The translations under genes and the position numbers were made by a program. A DNA stretch of 64,000 nucleotides from Candidatus Binataceae bacterium (GTDB lineage: Bacteria > Desulfobacterota > Binatia > Binatales > Binataceae): positions 62,001 to 126,000 of the forward strand of contig DATJMX010000014.1 of the NCBI GenBank assembly GCA_035508495.1, read 5' to 3'. Positions within the stretch are counted from its first letter, which is position 1; each line of letters opens with the position of its first letter. The notes under the pieces are model-generated. The model had not been told where the DNA came from. It did no database searches and worked only from the letters and a program-made list of their open reading frames with translations. Below, piece by piece: positions 1 to 9,188 of this stretch.

Positions 1-1718
1 TGCGCCGGCGCGTCGGAGGGCGCTTTCTCGTGACGATAAGCCTTGATCTCATCGGGCGTGAGAACCCTATTCAGCACCTGGGTCGGCGTGACCAGCCCGT
101 AACCCACCGCCGCGAGCAGGCTTTCGACGTCGCGCTGCGAGAACTCCTTGAGCACGGGTTCGAATCGATGATCGGCGCGCAGCTGATGCACGGTGAGCTT
201 GAGCTGTTCGAGCTCGCGATCGAGTAGCGAGATTCCGAGATCGCGCGAGCGCTCCGCCTGCTGCTGGCGAAGCCATTGCCGGATGCGCGATTTGGCGCGC
301 GCCGTCGCGACGTAGTTCGCCCAATCCTTACCCGGCGTCTGCCGCTCCGAGGTGAGGACCTCGACGGTGTCGCCCGACTTAAGCTTGTAGCGCAGCGGCA
401 CCATCCTGCCGTTCACCCGCGCACCTGACAGATGGTTACCAACCTGCGAATGGATTCGATATGCGAAGTCGATGACGGTCGAGCCCTGCGGAAAATCGAG
501 CACGTCGCCCTTGGGCGTGAAGACGAAAACCTCCTCGGGGAAAAGGTCGTCCTTGACCGTCGATAAAAACTCCTGCGGGTCCTTGAGATTCTGCTGCCAT
601 TCGATGAGCCGGCGGAGCCATGCGAAACGCTCGGTCTCGCGCATCTCCTTGGAGTTGCCTTCCTTGTAGCTCCAATGCGCGGCGATGCCTTCCTCGGCCA
701 CCTTGTGCATCTCGCGCGTGCGAATCTGCACTTCCATCCGCTGCCCGCGCGGCCCGATCACCGTCGTATGCAGCGACTGGTACATGTTGACCTTGGGCAG
801 CGCGATGTAATCCTTGAAGCGCCCGGGCACCGGCTTCCAGTTCGCGTGCACGACGCCCAGCGCTTCGTAGCATTCGCGCACGGTATCGACGATGATGCGA
901 AAGGCGACGAGGTCGTAGATCTCCTCGAAGCTGAGCCCCATCTCCTGCATCTTGGAATGTATCGAGTAGAAGTGCTTGGGCCGTCCGGTGACTTCCGCTT
1001 TCACTCCTGATTCGAGCAGGCGCCGCGACAGGATTTCGATCACCGCCGCGATATATTCCTCGCGCTCCTTGCGCGTCTTGGCGACGTAGGCCTTGAGCGT
1101 CCCGTAGGCGGAAGTGTTGAGGTAGCGGAACGAGAGATCCTCGAGCTCGGATTTTAGCCAGTAGATACCGAGGCGATGCGCGATCGGGGCGTAGATCTCG
1201 ATCGTCTCGCGCGCGATCTCATGCTGGCGCTCGGGCGACAGATGCTCGAGCGTGCGCATGTTGTGCAGGCGATCGGCGAGCTTGATGAGCACGACGCGGA
1301 TGTCGTGCGCCATCGCGATGACCATCTTGCGGAAATTCTCGGCCTGCTTCTCTTCGCGGCTCTGGAAGCTGACTTTGGAGATCTTCGTGACGCCATCGAC
1401 GAGTTGCGCGACTTCGGCGCCGAAGAGCTCGCGCACTTCGGTCAGTGAAACACCGGTGTCTTCGACGACGTCGTGAAGCAGTCCCGTCACGATCGATGGC
1501 ACGTCGAGCTTGAGCCGCGCGATTATCATCGCGACGTTCAGCGGATGAATGACGTAGGGCTCGCCGGAATCGCGCTTCTGCCCGACGTGCATCCGCGCCG
1601 AGTAATCGTAAGCGCGGCGGATCAGATCGAAATCAGCCGAAGGATTGTAGGACTGGACGAGCCGCAGGAGCTCGTCGAGATGGTCAGGCAGACTTTGAGC
1701 TTGCGCTAACTCTTCCAC
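1..1718 (-). CDS. relA/spoT: Bifunctional (p)ppGpp synthetase/hydrolase, RelA/SpoT family (3' end outside window)
   Basis: Makes and degrades the alarmone (p)ppGpp in the stringent response; cytoplasmic. About 572 residues are visible. The N-terminal HD hydrolase domain is intact (His44, His58, HD at 82-83 followed by ED at 86-87), so hydrolysis is expected. The synthetase domain follows, with MYQSLHTTV and EVQIRT motifs, then a TGS domain containing SGDTVEVLTSERQTPGKDW. The helical and ACT regions at the C-terminus lie beyond the left edge. I chose a GTG start at 1718, which overlaps the end of gmk by 13 bases; no ATG fits better. It is the last visible gene of the gmk run. The rpoZ gene often found between gmk and spoT is absent here. 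Confidence 0.93.
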   Translation of the reverse strand, partial: MEELAQAQSLPDHLDELLRLVQSYNPSADFDLIRRAYDYSARMHVGQKRDSGEPYVIHPLNVAMIIARLKLDVPSIVTGLLHDVVEDTGVSLTEVRELFGAEVAQLVDGVTKISKVSFQSREEKQAENFRKMVIAMAHDIRVVLIKLADRLHNMRTLEHLSPERQHEIARETIEIYAPIAHRLGIYWLKSELEDLSFRYLNTSAYGTLKAYVAKTRKEREEYIAAVIEILSRRLLESGVKAEVTGRPKHFYSIHSKMQEMGLSFEEIYDLVAFRIIVDTVRECYEALGVVHANWKPVPGRFKDYIALPKVNMYQSLHTTVIGPRGQRMEVQIRTREMHKVAEEGIAAHWSYKEGNSKEMRETERFAWLRRLIEWQQNLKDPQEFLSTVKDDLFPEEVFVFTPKGDVLDFPQGSTVIDFAYRIHSQVGNHLSGARVNGRMVPLRYKLKSGDTVEVLTSERQTPGKDWANYVATARAKSRIRQWLRQQQAERSRDLGISLLDRELEQLKLTVHQLRADHRFEPVLKEFSQRDVESLLAAVGYGLVTPTQVLNRVLTPDEIKAYRHEKAPSDAPA

Positions 1719-2332
1719 GGTTCAAAGTCCGTGCGCAGCCGCGCGACCTTCATCCGCTCGGCGGCGACGATCGCTGCGAGGCGGGCGAGCGATTCTTCGA
1801 CGTGCTCGTTAATAATCAGGTAGTCGTATTCGGGATACGCGAGCGCCTCTTCGCGCGCACGATCCAGCCGATGCTGGATTTTGTCCTCGGTTTCGGTGCC
1901 GCGGCCACGCAGGCGGCCCTCGAGATCCTTGAAGCTGGGCGGCAGGACGAAAATCGTGACGGCGTCGTCGGGATAGATCTCGCGAATCTGCTGCGCGCCC
2001 TGGATATCGATATCGAGCAGGATGTCGGTGCCGGAATCGACCGCAGCATCGAGCGGCTCGCGCGGCGTGCCGTAAGAGGAATCGAAAACCTGGGCCCACT
2101 CCGCCAGTTCGTTCGCGCCCAGCTTACGTTTGAACTCGTCGTCGCTCACGAATCGATAGTCAATACCTGCGACTTCGCCCTCGCGCGGCTTGCGCGTGGT
2201 TAACGAAACCGATGCCTCCAGACCCGCGATTTGCTTGCGTGCGGCGCGCGAAATTGTCGTTTTTCCGGCGCCGGACGGGGCCGAGAGAATGAAAATTATA
2301 CCGCGTCGTTGCGGCAAGGAAGCATCTATCAT
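1706..2332 (-). CDS. gmk: Guanylate kinase
   Basis: Phosphorylates GMP to GDP with ATP, in the cytoplasm, for nucleotide salvage and GTP supply. At 208 residues it has the normal family length. The P-loop SAPSGAGKTT sits at residues 17-26, the GMP-binding segment TTRKPREGE near 41-49, and the lid region with RLRGRGTETEDKI near 137-149. It lies between yicC and relA/spoT, the usual bacterial arrangement, and overlaps the start of relA/spoT by 13 bases, which suggests translational coupling of a GTP-producing and a GTP-consuming enzyme. Confidence 0.97.
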   Translation of the reverse strand: MIDASLPQRRGIIFILSAPSGAGKTTISRAARKQIAGLEASVSLTTRKPREGEVAGIDYRFVSDDEFKRKLGANELAEWAQVFDSSYGTPREPLDAAVDSGTDILLDIDIQGAQQIREIYPDDAVTIFVLPPSFKDLEGRLRGRGTETEDKIQHRLDRAREEALAYPEYDYLIINEHVEESLARLAAIVAAERMKVARLRTDFEPWKS

Positions 2333-2385
2333 TCAAGGCTAACCGAGCGGGCGGAGCATTGCAAATGGCGTTTTATATGACAAGG

Positions 2386-3261
2386 CTACTCGACGTTCTG
2401 CACTTGCTCGCGCATCTTCTCCGCCTCCGCCTTGACCTCGACCGTCACCTGCGAGAGCGCCGCGCTCTGCGACTTGGAGCCCATCGTATTCACTTCGCGA
2501 TTGATTTCCTGGAGCAGGAACTCGATCGACTTGCCGACCTGACCCTTGCGCTTGAGCAGCGTCTTGAGGCCGTCGAGATGCGTGCGCAGCCGAATCAGTT
2601 CCTCGGTGATATCGCCGTGCTGCGATGCCGATGAAGCTTCCTCGTAAAGCCGCTTCTCGTTGACCGGCAACTCGGCGAGCAGCTCGCGCACGCGCTTTTC
2701 GAAATTGGCGCGGATATCGGCGCGGGTCTTCTCGGCGAGATGTTCAATTTTGGGAATCGCCGAGCTGATCGCGTCGATACGCGTTGCAAAGTCCTTGTGC
2801 AGACTGCGTCCTTCGCGCACGCGCTCGGCCTCGAGGTGCTTCAGCGCGTCTTTCAGCGCCTTCATCCCGAGCTCGATCGCGTGCGTGGGCTCGCTCTCCT
2901 CTTCGACGACGTGAAAAATTTCGGGCCGATTCAAAATGACTTCGATACTGAGCTCGCCGTTAAGCTTGAGATTCTTGCCGACGCGGCGCAGCTCCTTGAC
3001 GTAGAGGTTAGCGAGATTTTCGTTGACCTCGAGGCGCGCCCGCGGCGGCTTGAGCGCGACGGCCTTGATAAACAGCTCGACGCGGCCGCGCGCGACGACG
3101 GCCTGCACCAGCTTGCGGATTTCGGCTTCCTGCTCGCCCCATCCGCGCGGCAGCACCGCTTTGAGCTCGAAGAATCTCTGGTTGAGCGCGCGGACCTCTG
3201 CGGTGACGCGCGTTCCATTGCGCTCGACCACGCCGCGGCCGAAGCCTGTCATGCTTCGCAT
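2386..3261 (-). CDS. yicC: YicC/YloC family endoribonuclease
   Basis: Family members are RNA-degrading enzymes; the E. coli protein acts as an endoribonuclease. This 291-residue protein has the family N-terminus MRSMTGFGRG and the family C-terminal block (DUF1732) with EINREVNTMGSKS and the Glu-rich tail. It starts one base after the stop of the upstream glycosyltransferase and is followed after 53 bases by gmk, a very common pairing. The biological reason for the yicC-gmk linkage is unclear. Confidence 0.93.
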   Translation of the reverse strand: MRSMTGFGRGVVERNGTRVTAEVRALNQRFFELKAVLPRGWGEQEAEIRKLVQAVVARGRVELFIKAVALKPPRARLEVNENLANLYVKELRRVGKNLKLNGELSIEVILNRPEIFHVVEEESEPTHAIELGMKALKDALKHLEAERVREGRSLHKDFATRIDAISSAIPKIEHLAEKTRADIRANFEKRVRELLAELPVNEKRLYEEASSASQHGDITEELIRLRTHLDGLKTLLKRKGQVGKSIEFLLQEINREVNTMGSKSQSAALSQVTVEVKAEAEKMREQVQNVE

Positions 3262-3262
3262 C

Positions 3263-4435
3263 TCAGCCCACCTTGCCCTTGTCGCGCAAACATTCGAGAT
3301 AAACTTCGAGTGTTTGTTCGGCCATCGCCGTCATCGAGTATTCCTTTGCGATACGCGCGTTAGCGTTCATTCCAAGTTGCCGCCTCCGGTCGGGGTTGTT
3401 CAAGAGGCTCGACAGAGCCGCGGCGAGGGCGTTTGTGTCAGCAGGAGGGACCTGCAGCCCGGTGTTTTCATCCTCGACCAGCTCCGCGAGACCGCCTGTT
3501 TTGCTCGCGACGACCGGCAAGCCGCAGGCCATTGCCTCGAGCGCCGCGACGCCGAGGCCTTCGAGAATCGATGGCATCGCGAAGATATCGAGCGCCCACA
3601 GAATCGCACGCGGGTCCTCGACCCGGCCGAGCATCGACACGCGGTCGCCGCATCCGAGTTTTGCCACTTCCGCTGCGAGTTCGGATCGAATCGAGCCATC
3701 GCCCGCGATGAAGCATCGGACATTTGCGTCGGAGATCGAGGCGATCGCGCGCAGCAGGCAACGCTGGCCCTTGCGTTCCTCGAGCGCACCGACCGCGCCG
3801 ATCGCGATCGTATGAGCGTCGATGCCCAACGTCTCGCGGGCGCGGGCGCGTTGCTCAGCGGTCGGCGGCCGAAAATATTCGGTATCGACGCCGCTCGGAA
3901 CGATCGTGATCCTCGATCGCGCCACGCCAACATCGACGAGCGAATCCGCCACGGCCGATGAGATCGCGATCGTGCGATCGACACCGCGGCCGTAAAGGAA
4001 CGGCGCCAGCATCCGATTCGGCCTGTAATCCATGCGCCGCGTCACGATCGCCACGGGTGCGCATCCGCGCACGAACGGCGCCATCGCGTGCGCACGCGAG
4101 GTGTGAAAGTGCACGACGTCGAAACCGCCAACGCTCAGGATCGCGCGGAGACGGAGTGCGGCGCTAATGTCGATCGCGTTGCGAATCTTGAGCGGATAAC
4201 AAACGACTCCCTCGGCGCGCGCCCGCTCCCAGAGCCGCCCCGCGTGATTGCAGATGATCTCCGCTTGATGCCCGCGGCGCACCAGCTCGCGCGTGAGCGC
4301 CATTACCTGCGTCTCACCGCCGGCGAAGCGCAGCTCGGGATCGACGCCCGCAATTCTGAGCGGATGCGGCGCGCCTCTCGCGACATCGCAATCGCCATGC
4401 GCCGCCGCGGCTTCATGATGTCCGGGCGAGCTCAA
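3263..4435 (-). CDS. Glycosyltransferase family 4 (GT-B fold)
   Basis: Probably transfers a sugar from a nucleotide sugar to a lipopolysaccharide core or other surface glycan. The 390-residue protein has the GT4 layout: an N-terminal acceptor domain beginning near residue 27 with a GGETQVM loop and a C-terminal donor domain with the EGLGVAALEAMACGLPVV motif, the E-x7-E signature of the family. Its ATG overlaps the stop of the upstream GT2 gene (ATGA), and the stop is one base from yicC, so it is cotranscribed with both. Neighbouring sugar transferases and an LPS-type kinase support a cell-surface glycan role; donor and acceptor cannot be told from sequence. Confidence 0.9.
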   Translation of the reverse strand: MSSPGHHEAAAAHGDCDVARGAPHPLRIAGVDPELRFAGGETQVMALTRELVRRGHQAEIICNHAGRLWERARAEGVVCYPLKIRNAIDISAALRLRAILSVGGFDVVHFHTSRAHAMAPFVRGCAPVAIVTRRMDYRPNRMLAPFLYGRGVDRTIAISSAVADSLVDVGVARSRITIVPSGVDTEYFRPPTAEQRARARETLGIDAHTIAIGAVGALEERKGQRCLLRAIASISDANVRCFIAGDGSIRSELAAEVAKLGCGDRVSMLGRVEDPRAILWALDIFAMPSILEGLGVAALEAMACGLPVVASKTGGLAELVEDENTGLQVPPADTNALAAALSSLLNNPDRRRQLGMNANARIAKEYSMTAMAEQTLEVYLECLRDKGKVG

Positions 4436-5124
4436 TCGAAAAACCGGTAGTAGAGAATCGCGCCGAAAGCAGTGATCGAATCGCGCCAGCCGATCTTTTT
4501 GCCCTCTTCATACGTGCGGCCCGAATACGAAACCGGCACCTCGTAGATTCGCCATCTCGCGCGCGCGGCCTTGGCCGTGATCTCGGGTTCGAAGGTGAAG
4601 CGGTTCGCCGAGAGCTTGAGCGCGGCGAGCTTCGCGCGCACGAAGGCCTTCATCCCGGTTTCCATGTCGCTCAGGTTGAGGTCGCTCACCATGTTCGAGG
4701 CAAGCGTCACGAGCCGGTTGCCCAAGAAATGCCAGAAGAGCAGCACGCGATGCGGCCCGCCCAAAAATCGCGAGCCGTAAACCATGTCGGCGCGGCCATC
4801 GAGCAGCGGGCCGATCATCAGGTGATAGTCGCGCGGGTCGTATTCGAGGTCGGCGTCCTGCACGAACACGTAAGGATTGGTCGCCGCGGCGAAGCCGAGC
4901 CTGAGCGCCGCGCCCTTGCCGCGATTGACGCTGTGAAAGAAGCATCGCACGCGCGGATGTTCGAAGGTGCCGAGGAAGTCGCGCGTGCCGTCGGTCGAGG
5001 CATCATCAACGACGATCACTTCCACGTCGAAGCCGCAATTCAGCACGCGGTCGATGACCTTGCCGATGGTTTCGACCTCGTTGAAGACGGGGATAACGAC
5101 CGAGATTTTAACTGGCTCGGGCAT
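4432..5124 (-). CDS. Glycosyltransferase family 2, polyprenyl-phosphate sugar transferase type
   Basis: A GT-A fold enzyme that likely moves a sugar from a nucleotide donor to a lipid phosphate or glycan acceptor. The 230-residue product shows SVVIPVFNEVETIG at the N-terminus, the DDASTDGT motif, the DADLEYDP metal-binding DxD segment and GMKAFVRA further on, resembling dolichol-phosphate mannosyltransferase-like proteins without membrane anchors. The open frame extends upstream to 5250, but the ATG at 5124 is preceded by AGGAGG and gives a normal N-terminus, so I use it. It overlaps the end of the kinase gene by 17 bases and the GT4 start by 4. Confidence 0.9.
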   Translation of the reverse strand: MPEPVKISVVIPVFNEVETIGKVIDRVLNCGFDVEVIVVDDASTDGTRDFLGTFEHPRVRCFFHSVNRGKGAALRLGFAAATNPYVFVQDADLEYDPRDYHLMIGPLLDGRADMVYGSRFLGGPHRVLLFWHFLGNRLVTLASNMVSDLNLSDMETGMKAFVRAKLAALKLSANRFTFEPEITAKAARARWRIYEVPVSYSGRTYEEGKKIGWRDSITAFGAILYYRFFD

Positions 5125-5956
5125 TGCCCTCCTGCAGTTTCGCGGGAGTAACCATCGGTGTTGGATGCGCCGGTGCGAGGCCGCCGTCACGCTTGACCCG
5201 CGCCGCGAGCATCGCGAGCATCCGCCGCCGGACCGCGGGCGAAGCGCCAATCTCGGCGGCGTAGCTCTTCCATACGCGCATCCGATCCATATTCGTCAAG
5301 CCTGGAACGTCGTAGTGGCCGAGCTGGACCAGATTGCGCAGGCGCGGGCGCCATCGGATCGAGCGCGAGCGGCTGGTGCGTTCGTGATCGATGAAAACGA
5401 TTCGCAGCGGCGCTCCCGGCGCCACGACGACGTTGAACGGTGTGAGGTCGCCGTGAACGAAGCCCGCGCGATGCATCCGGGCGACTGCGATGCCGAGCAT
5501 ATGCAAGACAGCGCGCTTGCGCGCGAGCGATTCGCGATACGGTCCCATGTGACGCGCAGCTAGCAGGCCCTCGGCACGCCGCGTCACGACCATCTCGCGG
5601 CCGCCAATTCGCTCGGTCGCGACGAGCAGAACCTCGGGCGCGTTGATGCCGTTGGCGTTGAGTTCCGTCTCGATTCGCGCCAGATGCAGCGCGCGCGAGC
5701 CGCGGAACTTGCGTTTCAGCGCGCCGATTCCGTGCGGCGAATCGAAGACCTTGATGAACGCGTCGCAGCGCATCCCGGAATCGTCGGCAAACTCGACCAC
5801 GCGCGTCGCTGCGTTCAGCGTGCGGCGGACCAACTGTCCGCGCCCCGCCGTGGCTTCGAGCGCCAACCCGATAAGCGCTTCGCGAGCGGCAGGCGTATCG
5901 AGGCCGGGCACGACGAAACGCCATCCGTCGCGTTCAATTGCGCGGCGCGAGATCAT
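5108..5956 (-). CDS. Lipopolysaccharide-type kinase (Kdo/WaaP-like, protein-kinase fold)
   Basis: Likely phosphorylates a sugar of the lipopolysaccharide inner core. The 282-residue product carries the kinase-like catalytic loop HGDLTPFNVVV near residue 186 and the metal-binding IDHERT after it, as in the Kdo kinase/WaaP/RIO-like superfamily. The ATG at 5956 overlaps the stop of the upstream glycosyltransferase (ATGA); a longer frame to 6091 exists but lies inside that gene. Position between a GT9 heptosyltransferase-like gene and a GT2 gene supports an LPS core job. A small-molecule or protein substrate cannot be excluded. Confidence 0.82.
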   Translation of the reverse strand: MISRRAIERDGWRFVVPGLDTPAAREALIGLALEATAGRGQLVRRTLNAATRVVEFADDSGMRCDAFIKVFDSPHGIGALKRKFRGSRALHLARIETELNANGINAPEVLLVATERIGGREMVVTRRAEGLLAARHMGPYRESLARKRAVLHMLGIAVARMHRAGFVHGDLTPFNVVVAPGAPLRIVFIDHERTSRSRSIRWRPRLRNLVQLGHYDVPGLTNMDRMRVWKSYAAEIGASPAVRRRMLAMLAARVKRDGGLAPAHPTPMVTPAKLQEGNARAS

Positions 5957-7041
5957 CGCTCGGCCTCGGCGTGAATCGACGCGCCGCGATCGGCGATCGC
6001 CCGCCTGATCGTTAAGGCCACGTCGGCCGTGGCGATGCGATGCATGCATTCGCGGCCGATGGGGCAATCGCGCAGGTAGCACGGATGACACGGGATCTCG
6101 CCGCTAAGCGCATACTGCGCGAAGCCCCACGGCGCCGAGCGCTCCGCCGCGGTCGAGCCCCACAGCGACACGATCGGACATCCGACGGCGGCCGCGATAT
6201 GCATCGGACCCGAATCGGGACCAAACGCCGCGGCGCATTCCGCGAAGATCGCGATCAGATCGCGCAGCGTCGTGCGCTCGACAAGGTTGAGGATCGGCGC
6301 ACCCTCGAGATGCGCAATCACATCGGCGGCGAGGCGCGACTCGCCCGGTCCGCCAAGCAGCACCGGGAAGAGCGCGTGCGATCCTTCGGCAGGATGCGTC
6401 AACTCGCGAATGACCGCCGCAGTCTCTTCGGCAGGATAGATGCGGCTCGGCCATGATGAACCGAGAATCACGCCGAGCAGAGGGCGTGGCGCATCGGCGA
6501 GCATCGCATGAGCGCGTTCGCGCTCGCTCTCAGAGCCAACGAGCCCGAACTCGATCGGCGCGGGCGGCAGTCCGAGCGCATCGCCGAACGCCTGGTATTG
6601 CTCGAGCTTGAGCCGCATGTTCGGCTGCGGCGCAATTTGCTTGGTGGAAAACAGATGGTTGAATTCTTTTGTGTTGGCGCGATCGAAGCCCCACCGCGTC
6701 GGCGCACCCGAGATCCGCGAAGTCACGCCACTTTTCAAATGGCGCTGCAGATCGATCACGAGATCGAAGTGCCCGCGCCGCACGCGATTCAGGAATGGCA
6801 GGAAGTCAAAAGGCGCTCGCCTGCGGTCGTAGAGGATGATTTCATCTATCCAGGGATGGCCTTCGAGGACGGCCTGCGACTTCGGCTCAATCGCCCACGC
6901 GATATGAGCGTCGGGCCATGCGCGCCGCATCCGCCCGACGAGCGGCAGCGCGCGGACGACATCGCCAATCGCGCCCAGCAGCACGATCAGGACACGGTGC
7001 GGTGAAACTTGATTTGCCTGTAGTGCGTCAGTGGTTGACAT
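5953..7041 (-). CDS. Glycosyltransferase family 9 (heptosyltransferase-like)
   Basis: Heptosyltransferases add heptose to lipid A-Kdo or to the growing LPS core at the inner membrane. The 362-residue protein begins with VLIVLLGAIGDVVRALPL, the GT9 N-terminal signature, and has the donor-domain motif GPDSGPMHIAAAVGCPIVSLWG near residue 270. The ATG at 7041 matches the family N-terminus; an open frame runs upstream to 7230 but that part resembles repeat-derived sequence in the intergenic region. It is the first gene of the surface-glycan run that continues through the kinase, GT2 and GT4 genes. Confidence 0.92.
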   Translation of the reverse strand: MSTTDALQANQVSPHRVLIVLLGAIGDVVRALPLVGRMRRAWPDAHIAWAIEPKSQAVLEGHPWIDEIILYDRRRAPFDFLPFLNRVRRGHFDLVIDLQRHLKSGVTSRISGAPTRWGFDRANTKEFNHLFSTKQIAPQPNMRLKLEQYQAFGDALGLPPAPIEFGLVGSESERERAHAMLADAPRPLLGVILGSSWPSRIYPAEETAAVIRELTHPAEGSHALFPVLLGGPGESRLAADVIAHLEGAPILNLVERTTLRDLIAIFAECAAAFGPDSGPMHIAAAVGCPIVSLWGSTAAERSAPWGFAQYALSGEIPCHPCYLRDCPIGRECMHRIATADVALTIRRAIADRGASIHAEAER

Positions 7042-7449
7042 CCTGAGCGGCCCGATAGCGTCTCCAGCGCACGATGATAACGACGGATTGAACCGCGGGA
7101 TAGCCCGACATCGACGCCCTCCGAAAAGATCCCGAAGCTGAGAAGAAACCGACCCATACGTTGCTGGCGCTCTGCGAATAACCTCGCCCGCAAAGCGGGA
7201 GAGGTCTGAGGGAACGCAGTCTGAGTTCATGCTGTGTTACATCCGGGTGAGGGTCCAGCGACAGGAGCGTATAGCAGATCTGCGCTAACATTCTGCCTGA
7301 CTACGCGCGCTACACCCTCATCCGCGCGTCACGGCGCTTGCGAAAAAGAATCGCAAACGCCCCGCCGCGCGACCTCTCCCGCTTTGCGGGCGAGGTTAAT
7401 TATCAGCGGCGAAGAATTATTTGTGGCAACAGCTTAGGCGACTGCCCAA
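7042..7449. other. Intergenic region holding a MITE-like repeat
   Basis: No credible gene in this 408-base gap between nuoD and the GT9 gene. Its main content is the element bounded by inverted repeats described separately. The gap presumably contains the promoter of the glycan run on the minus strand, but I could not identify clear boxes. Confidence 0.6.
7179..7398. repeat. MITE-like element with 28-base perfect terminal inverted repeats
   Basis: The segments 7179-7206 and 7371-7398 are perfect reverse complements. Each arm is itself a near-perfect hairpin: CCTCGCCCGC, loop AAA, GCGGGAGAGG. Further inside, a second inverted pair is visible (GGGTGAGGGT near 7245 and ACCCTCATCC near 7312). 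The 220-base element has no coding capacity. Hairpins built on a ctctcccgctttgcgggagag core are widespread repetitive elements in GC-rich bacteria; here one hairpin lies about 50 bases past the nuoD stop and could also act in mRNA 3' processing. Confidence 0.75.
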
Positions 7450-8661
7450 TCAGCGGTCGCATTCGCCGCCGATCATGTTGACCATGCCGAAGGTGGTGAT
7501 TATGTCGGCGATCATGTGGCCCTTTAACATTTTGTTGAGTGCGCTCATCGCGAGGAAGCAGGGCGGCCTCACCCGCACGCGGTACGGGCGGCCGCTGCCG
7601 TCGCTGACCACGAAAAAGCCCAGCTCGCCGTTGGCGCCTTCTACGGCCTGGTAGACCTCGCCGGGCGGCACCTTGATGCCTTCCATGATGAGCTTGAAGT
7701 GGTTCATCAAGCCTTCGATGGAGTTGTAGACCTTTTCCTTCGGCGGCAGCACGACCTTGGGGTCAGTGATCGACACGGGGCCCTCGGGAATCTGCTTGAG
7801 CGCCTGCTCGATGATCTTCTTCGCTTCGTAGATCTCGCGGAATCGCACCTGGAAGCGATCGTAGTTGTCGCCGCGCTCGCCCAGCGGCACTTCGAATTCC
7901 ATGCGATCGTAAACGAGGTACGGATGCGCCTTGCGCACGTCGTATGCGATGCCGCTCGCGCGCAGCAGCGGTCCGCTCAGCGCGTACGAGATCGCGTCTT
8001 CCTTGGGCAGGATGCCGATGCCGGACATACGATCGATGAAGACGCGGTTGCGTGACAACAGCCCGTCACAATCGGTGAGCACCTTGTCGAGCATATCGAA
8101 GCAATGCTTCACGCGATCGTTGAAATCCGTCGGCAGGTCATGAACGACGCCGCCGACGCGGCACCACGTCACGGTGAGGCGCGCGCCCGTCACCGCCTCG
8201 ACCAGGTCGTAGAGCATCTCGCGCGCTTCGAGCGTATAGAACGCCACGGTCGTCGCACCGACCTCACTCGACGCCATCCCAAGGCAGGTCAGGTGATCGG
8301 TGATGCGCGAGATCTCGCTCATGATGAGGCGCACGTACTTGCCGCGCTCGGGCAGATCGATGTCGAGCAGCTTTTCGACCGCGAGCGCGAAGCCGACGTT
8401 GTTGATCAGCGGTGACGCGTAGTTGAGCCGATCGGTATAGGGAAAGCATTGCGTCCAGGTGCCCTGCTCGCACATCTTCTCGAACGCGCGATGCAGGTAG
8501 CCGACCTCGACGTCGCAATCGACGATCCGCTCGCCGTCGAGCTTGAGATTGAACTTGATGGTGCCGTGGGACGCGGGATGCGACGGCCCCATCTGGATTT
8601 CCATGATCTCGTCGGCGGGATCGGACGCCTCGATTTTTTCTTTCCAGCGTGCAGGTAGCAT
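7450..8661 (-). CDS. nuoD: NADH-quinone oxidoreductase subunit D
   Basis: The 49 kDa-type subunit of respiratory complex I, in the cytoplasmic arm near the quinone site. The 403-residue protein has the family signatures MGPSHPASHGT, VGYLHRAFEK and RNRVFIDRM, and ends in NMIGGECDR, the counterpart of the usual C-terminal GExDR. The quinone-site His of the PSHPASHG loop is present. It follows nuoC after 9 bases and is the last gene of the minus-strand nuoA-nuoC-nuoD group. No nuoE or later subunits follow. Confidence 0.97.
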   Translation of the reverse strand: MLPARWKEKIEASDPADEIMEIQMGPSHPASHGTIKFNLKLDGERIVDCDVEVGYLHRAFEKMCEQGTWTQCFPYTDRLNYASPLINNVGFALAVEKLLDIDLPERGKYVRLIMSEISRITDHLTCLGMASSEVGATTVAFYTLEAREMLYDLVEAVTGARLTVTWCRVGGVVHDLPTDFNDRVKHCFDMLDKVLTDCDGLLSRNRVFIDRMSGIGILPKEDAISYALSGPLLRASGIAYDVRKAHPYLVYDRMEFEVPLGERGDNYDRFQVRFREIYEAKKIIEQALKQIPEGPVSITDPKVVLPPKEKVYNSIEGLMNHFKLIMEGIKVPPGEVYQAVEGANGELGFFVVSDGSGRPYRVRVRPPCFLAMSALNKMLKGHMIADIITTFGMVNMIGGECDR

Positions 8662-8670
8662 CGGATTTTT

Positions 8671-9171
8671 CTATCGCGACATGCGCAGCGGTTTCAGCAC
8701 CGGATCGGTCTCTTCAACGATCGGCTGGCGCTTCTGGTAGTTGTAATCCTTGCGCAGCGGATGGCCCTCGAACGAATCGTAGAGCAGGATCCGCCGCAGA
8801 TCGGGATGCCCGCGGAACTGGATGCCGAACATGTCGAAGGCCTCACGCTCGAGCCAGTCGGCCGCCTTCCACAGATCGATCGCGCTATCAATCCACGCAT
8901 CGTCGCCGTCGATACTGACCTTGAGGCGCAGGCGATGGTTCTTCGTCAGCGAGTTGAGGTTATAGACCACGTCGAAGCGCGGCTTGCGCTGATCCCAGTC
9001 AACCGCCGTCAGGTCGGACAGGAAGTTGAATTCGAATCCCGGCTCGTCGCGCAGCGCGCGCAGGATCTCATGCGCTTTGTCGCGCGCAACGACGATCCAT
9101 TCCTCGCCATGCGTGGTGTCGCTCGCGAGCACTTCGGCGCCGAAGCGCTCTTTAACCTTATCGAGAATCAT
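8671..9171 (-). CDS. nuoC: NADH-quinone oxidoreductase subunit C
   Basis: The 30 kDa-type subunit of complex I that binds NuoD. The 166-residue product has the family motif REAFDMFGIQFRGHPDLRRI followed by GHPLRKDY, and the N-terminal alpha/beta part with FNFLSDLTAVD. It lies 17 bases after nuoA and 9 bases before nuoD. NuoB, which normally is encoded between NuoA and NuoC, is missing. Confidence 0.96.
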   Translation of the reverse strand: MILDKVKERFGAEVLASDTTHGEEWIVVARDKAHEILRALRDEPGFEFNFLSDLTAVDWDQRKPRFDVVYNLNSLTKNHRLRLKVSIDGDDAWIDSAIDLWKAADWLEREAFDMFGIQFRGHPDLRRILLYDSFEGHPLRKDYNYQKRQPIVEETDPVLKPLRMSR

Positions 9172-9188
9172 TCAGTTGTAACTCTGGC

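Noticed and set aside
158..170. ggttcgaatcg as a tRNA T-loop
   Set aside because: Lies inside relA/spoT coding sequence and no acceptor stem or anticodon arm is present around it.
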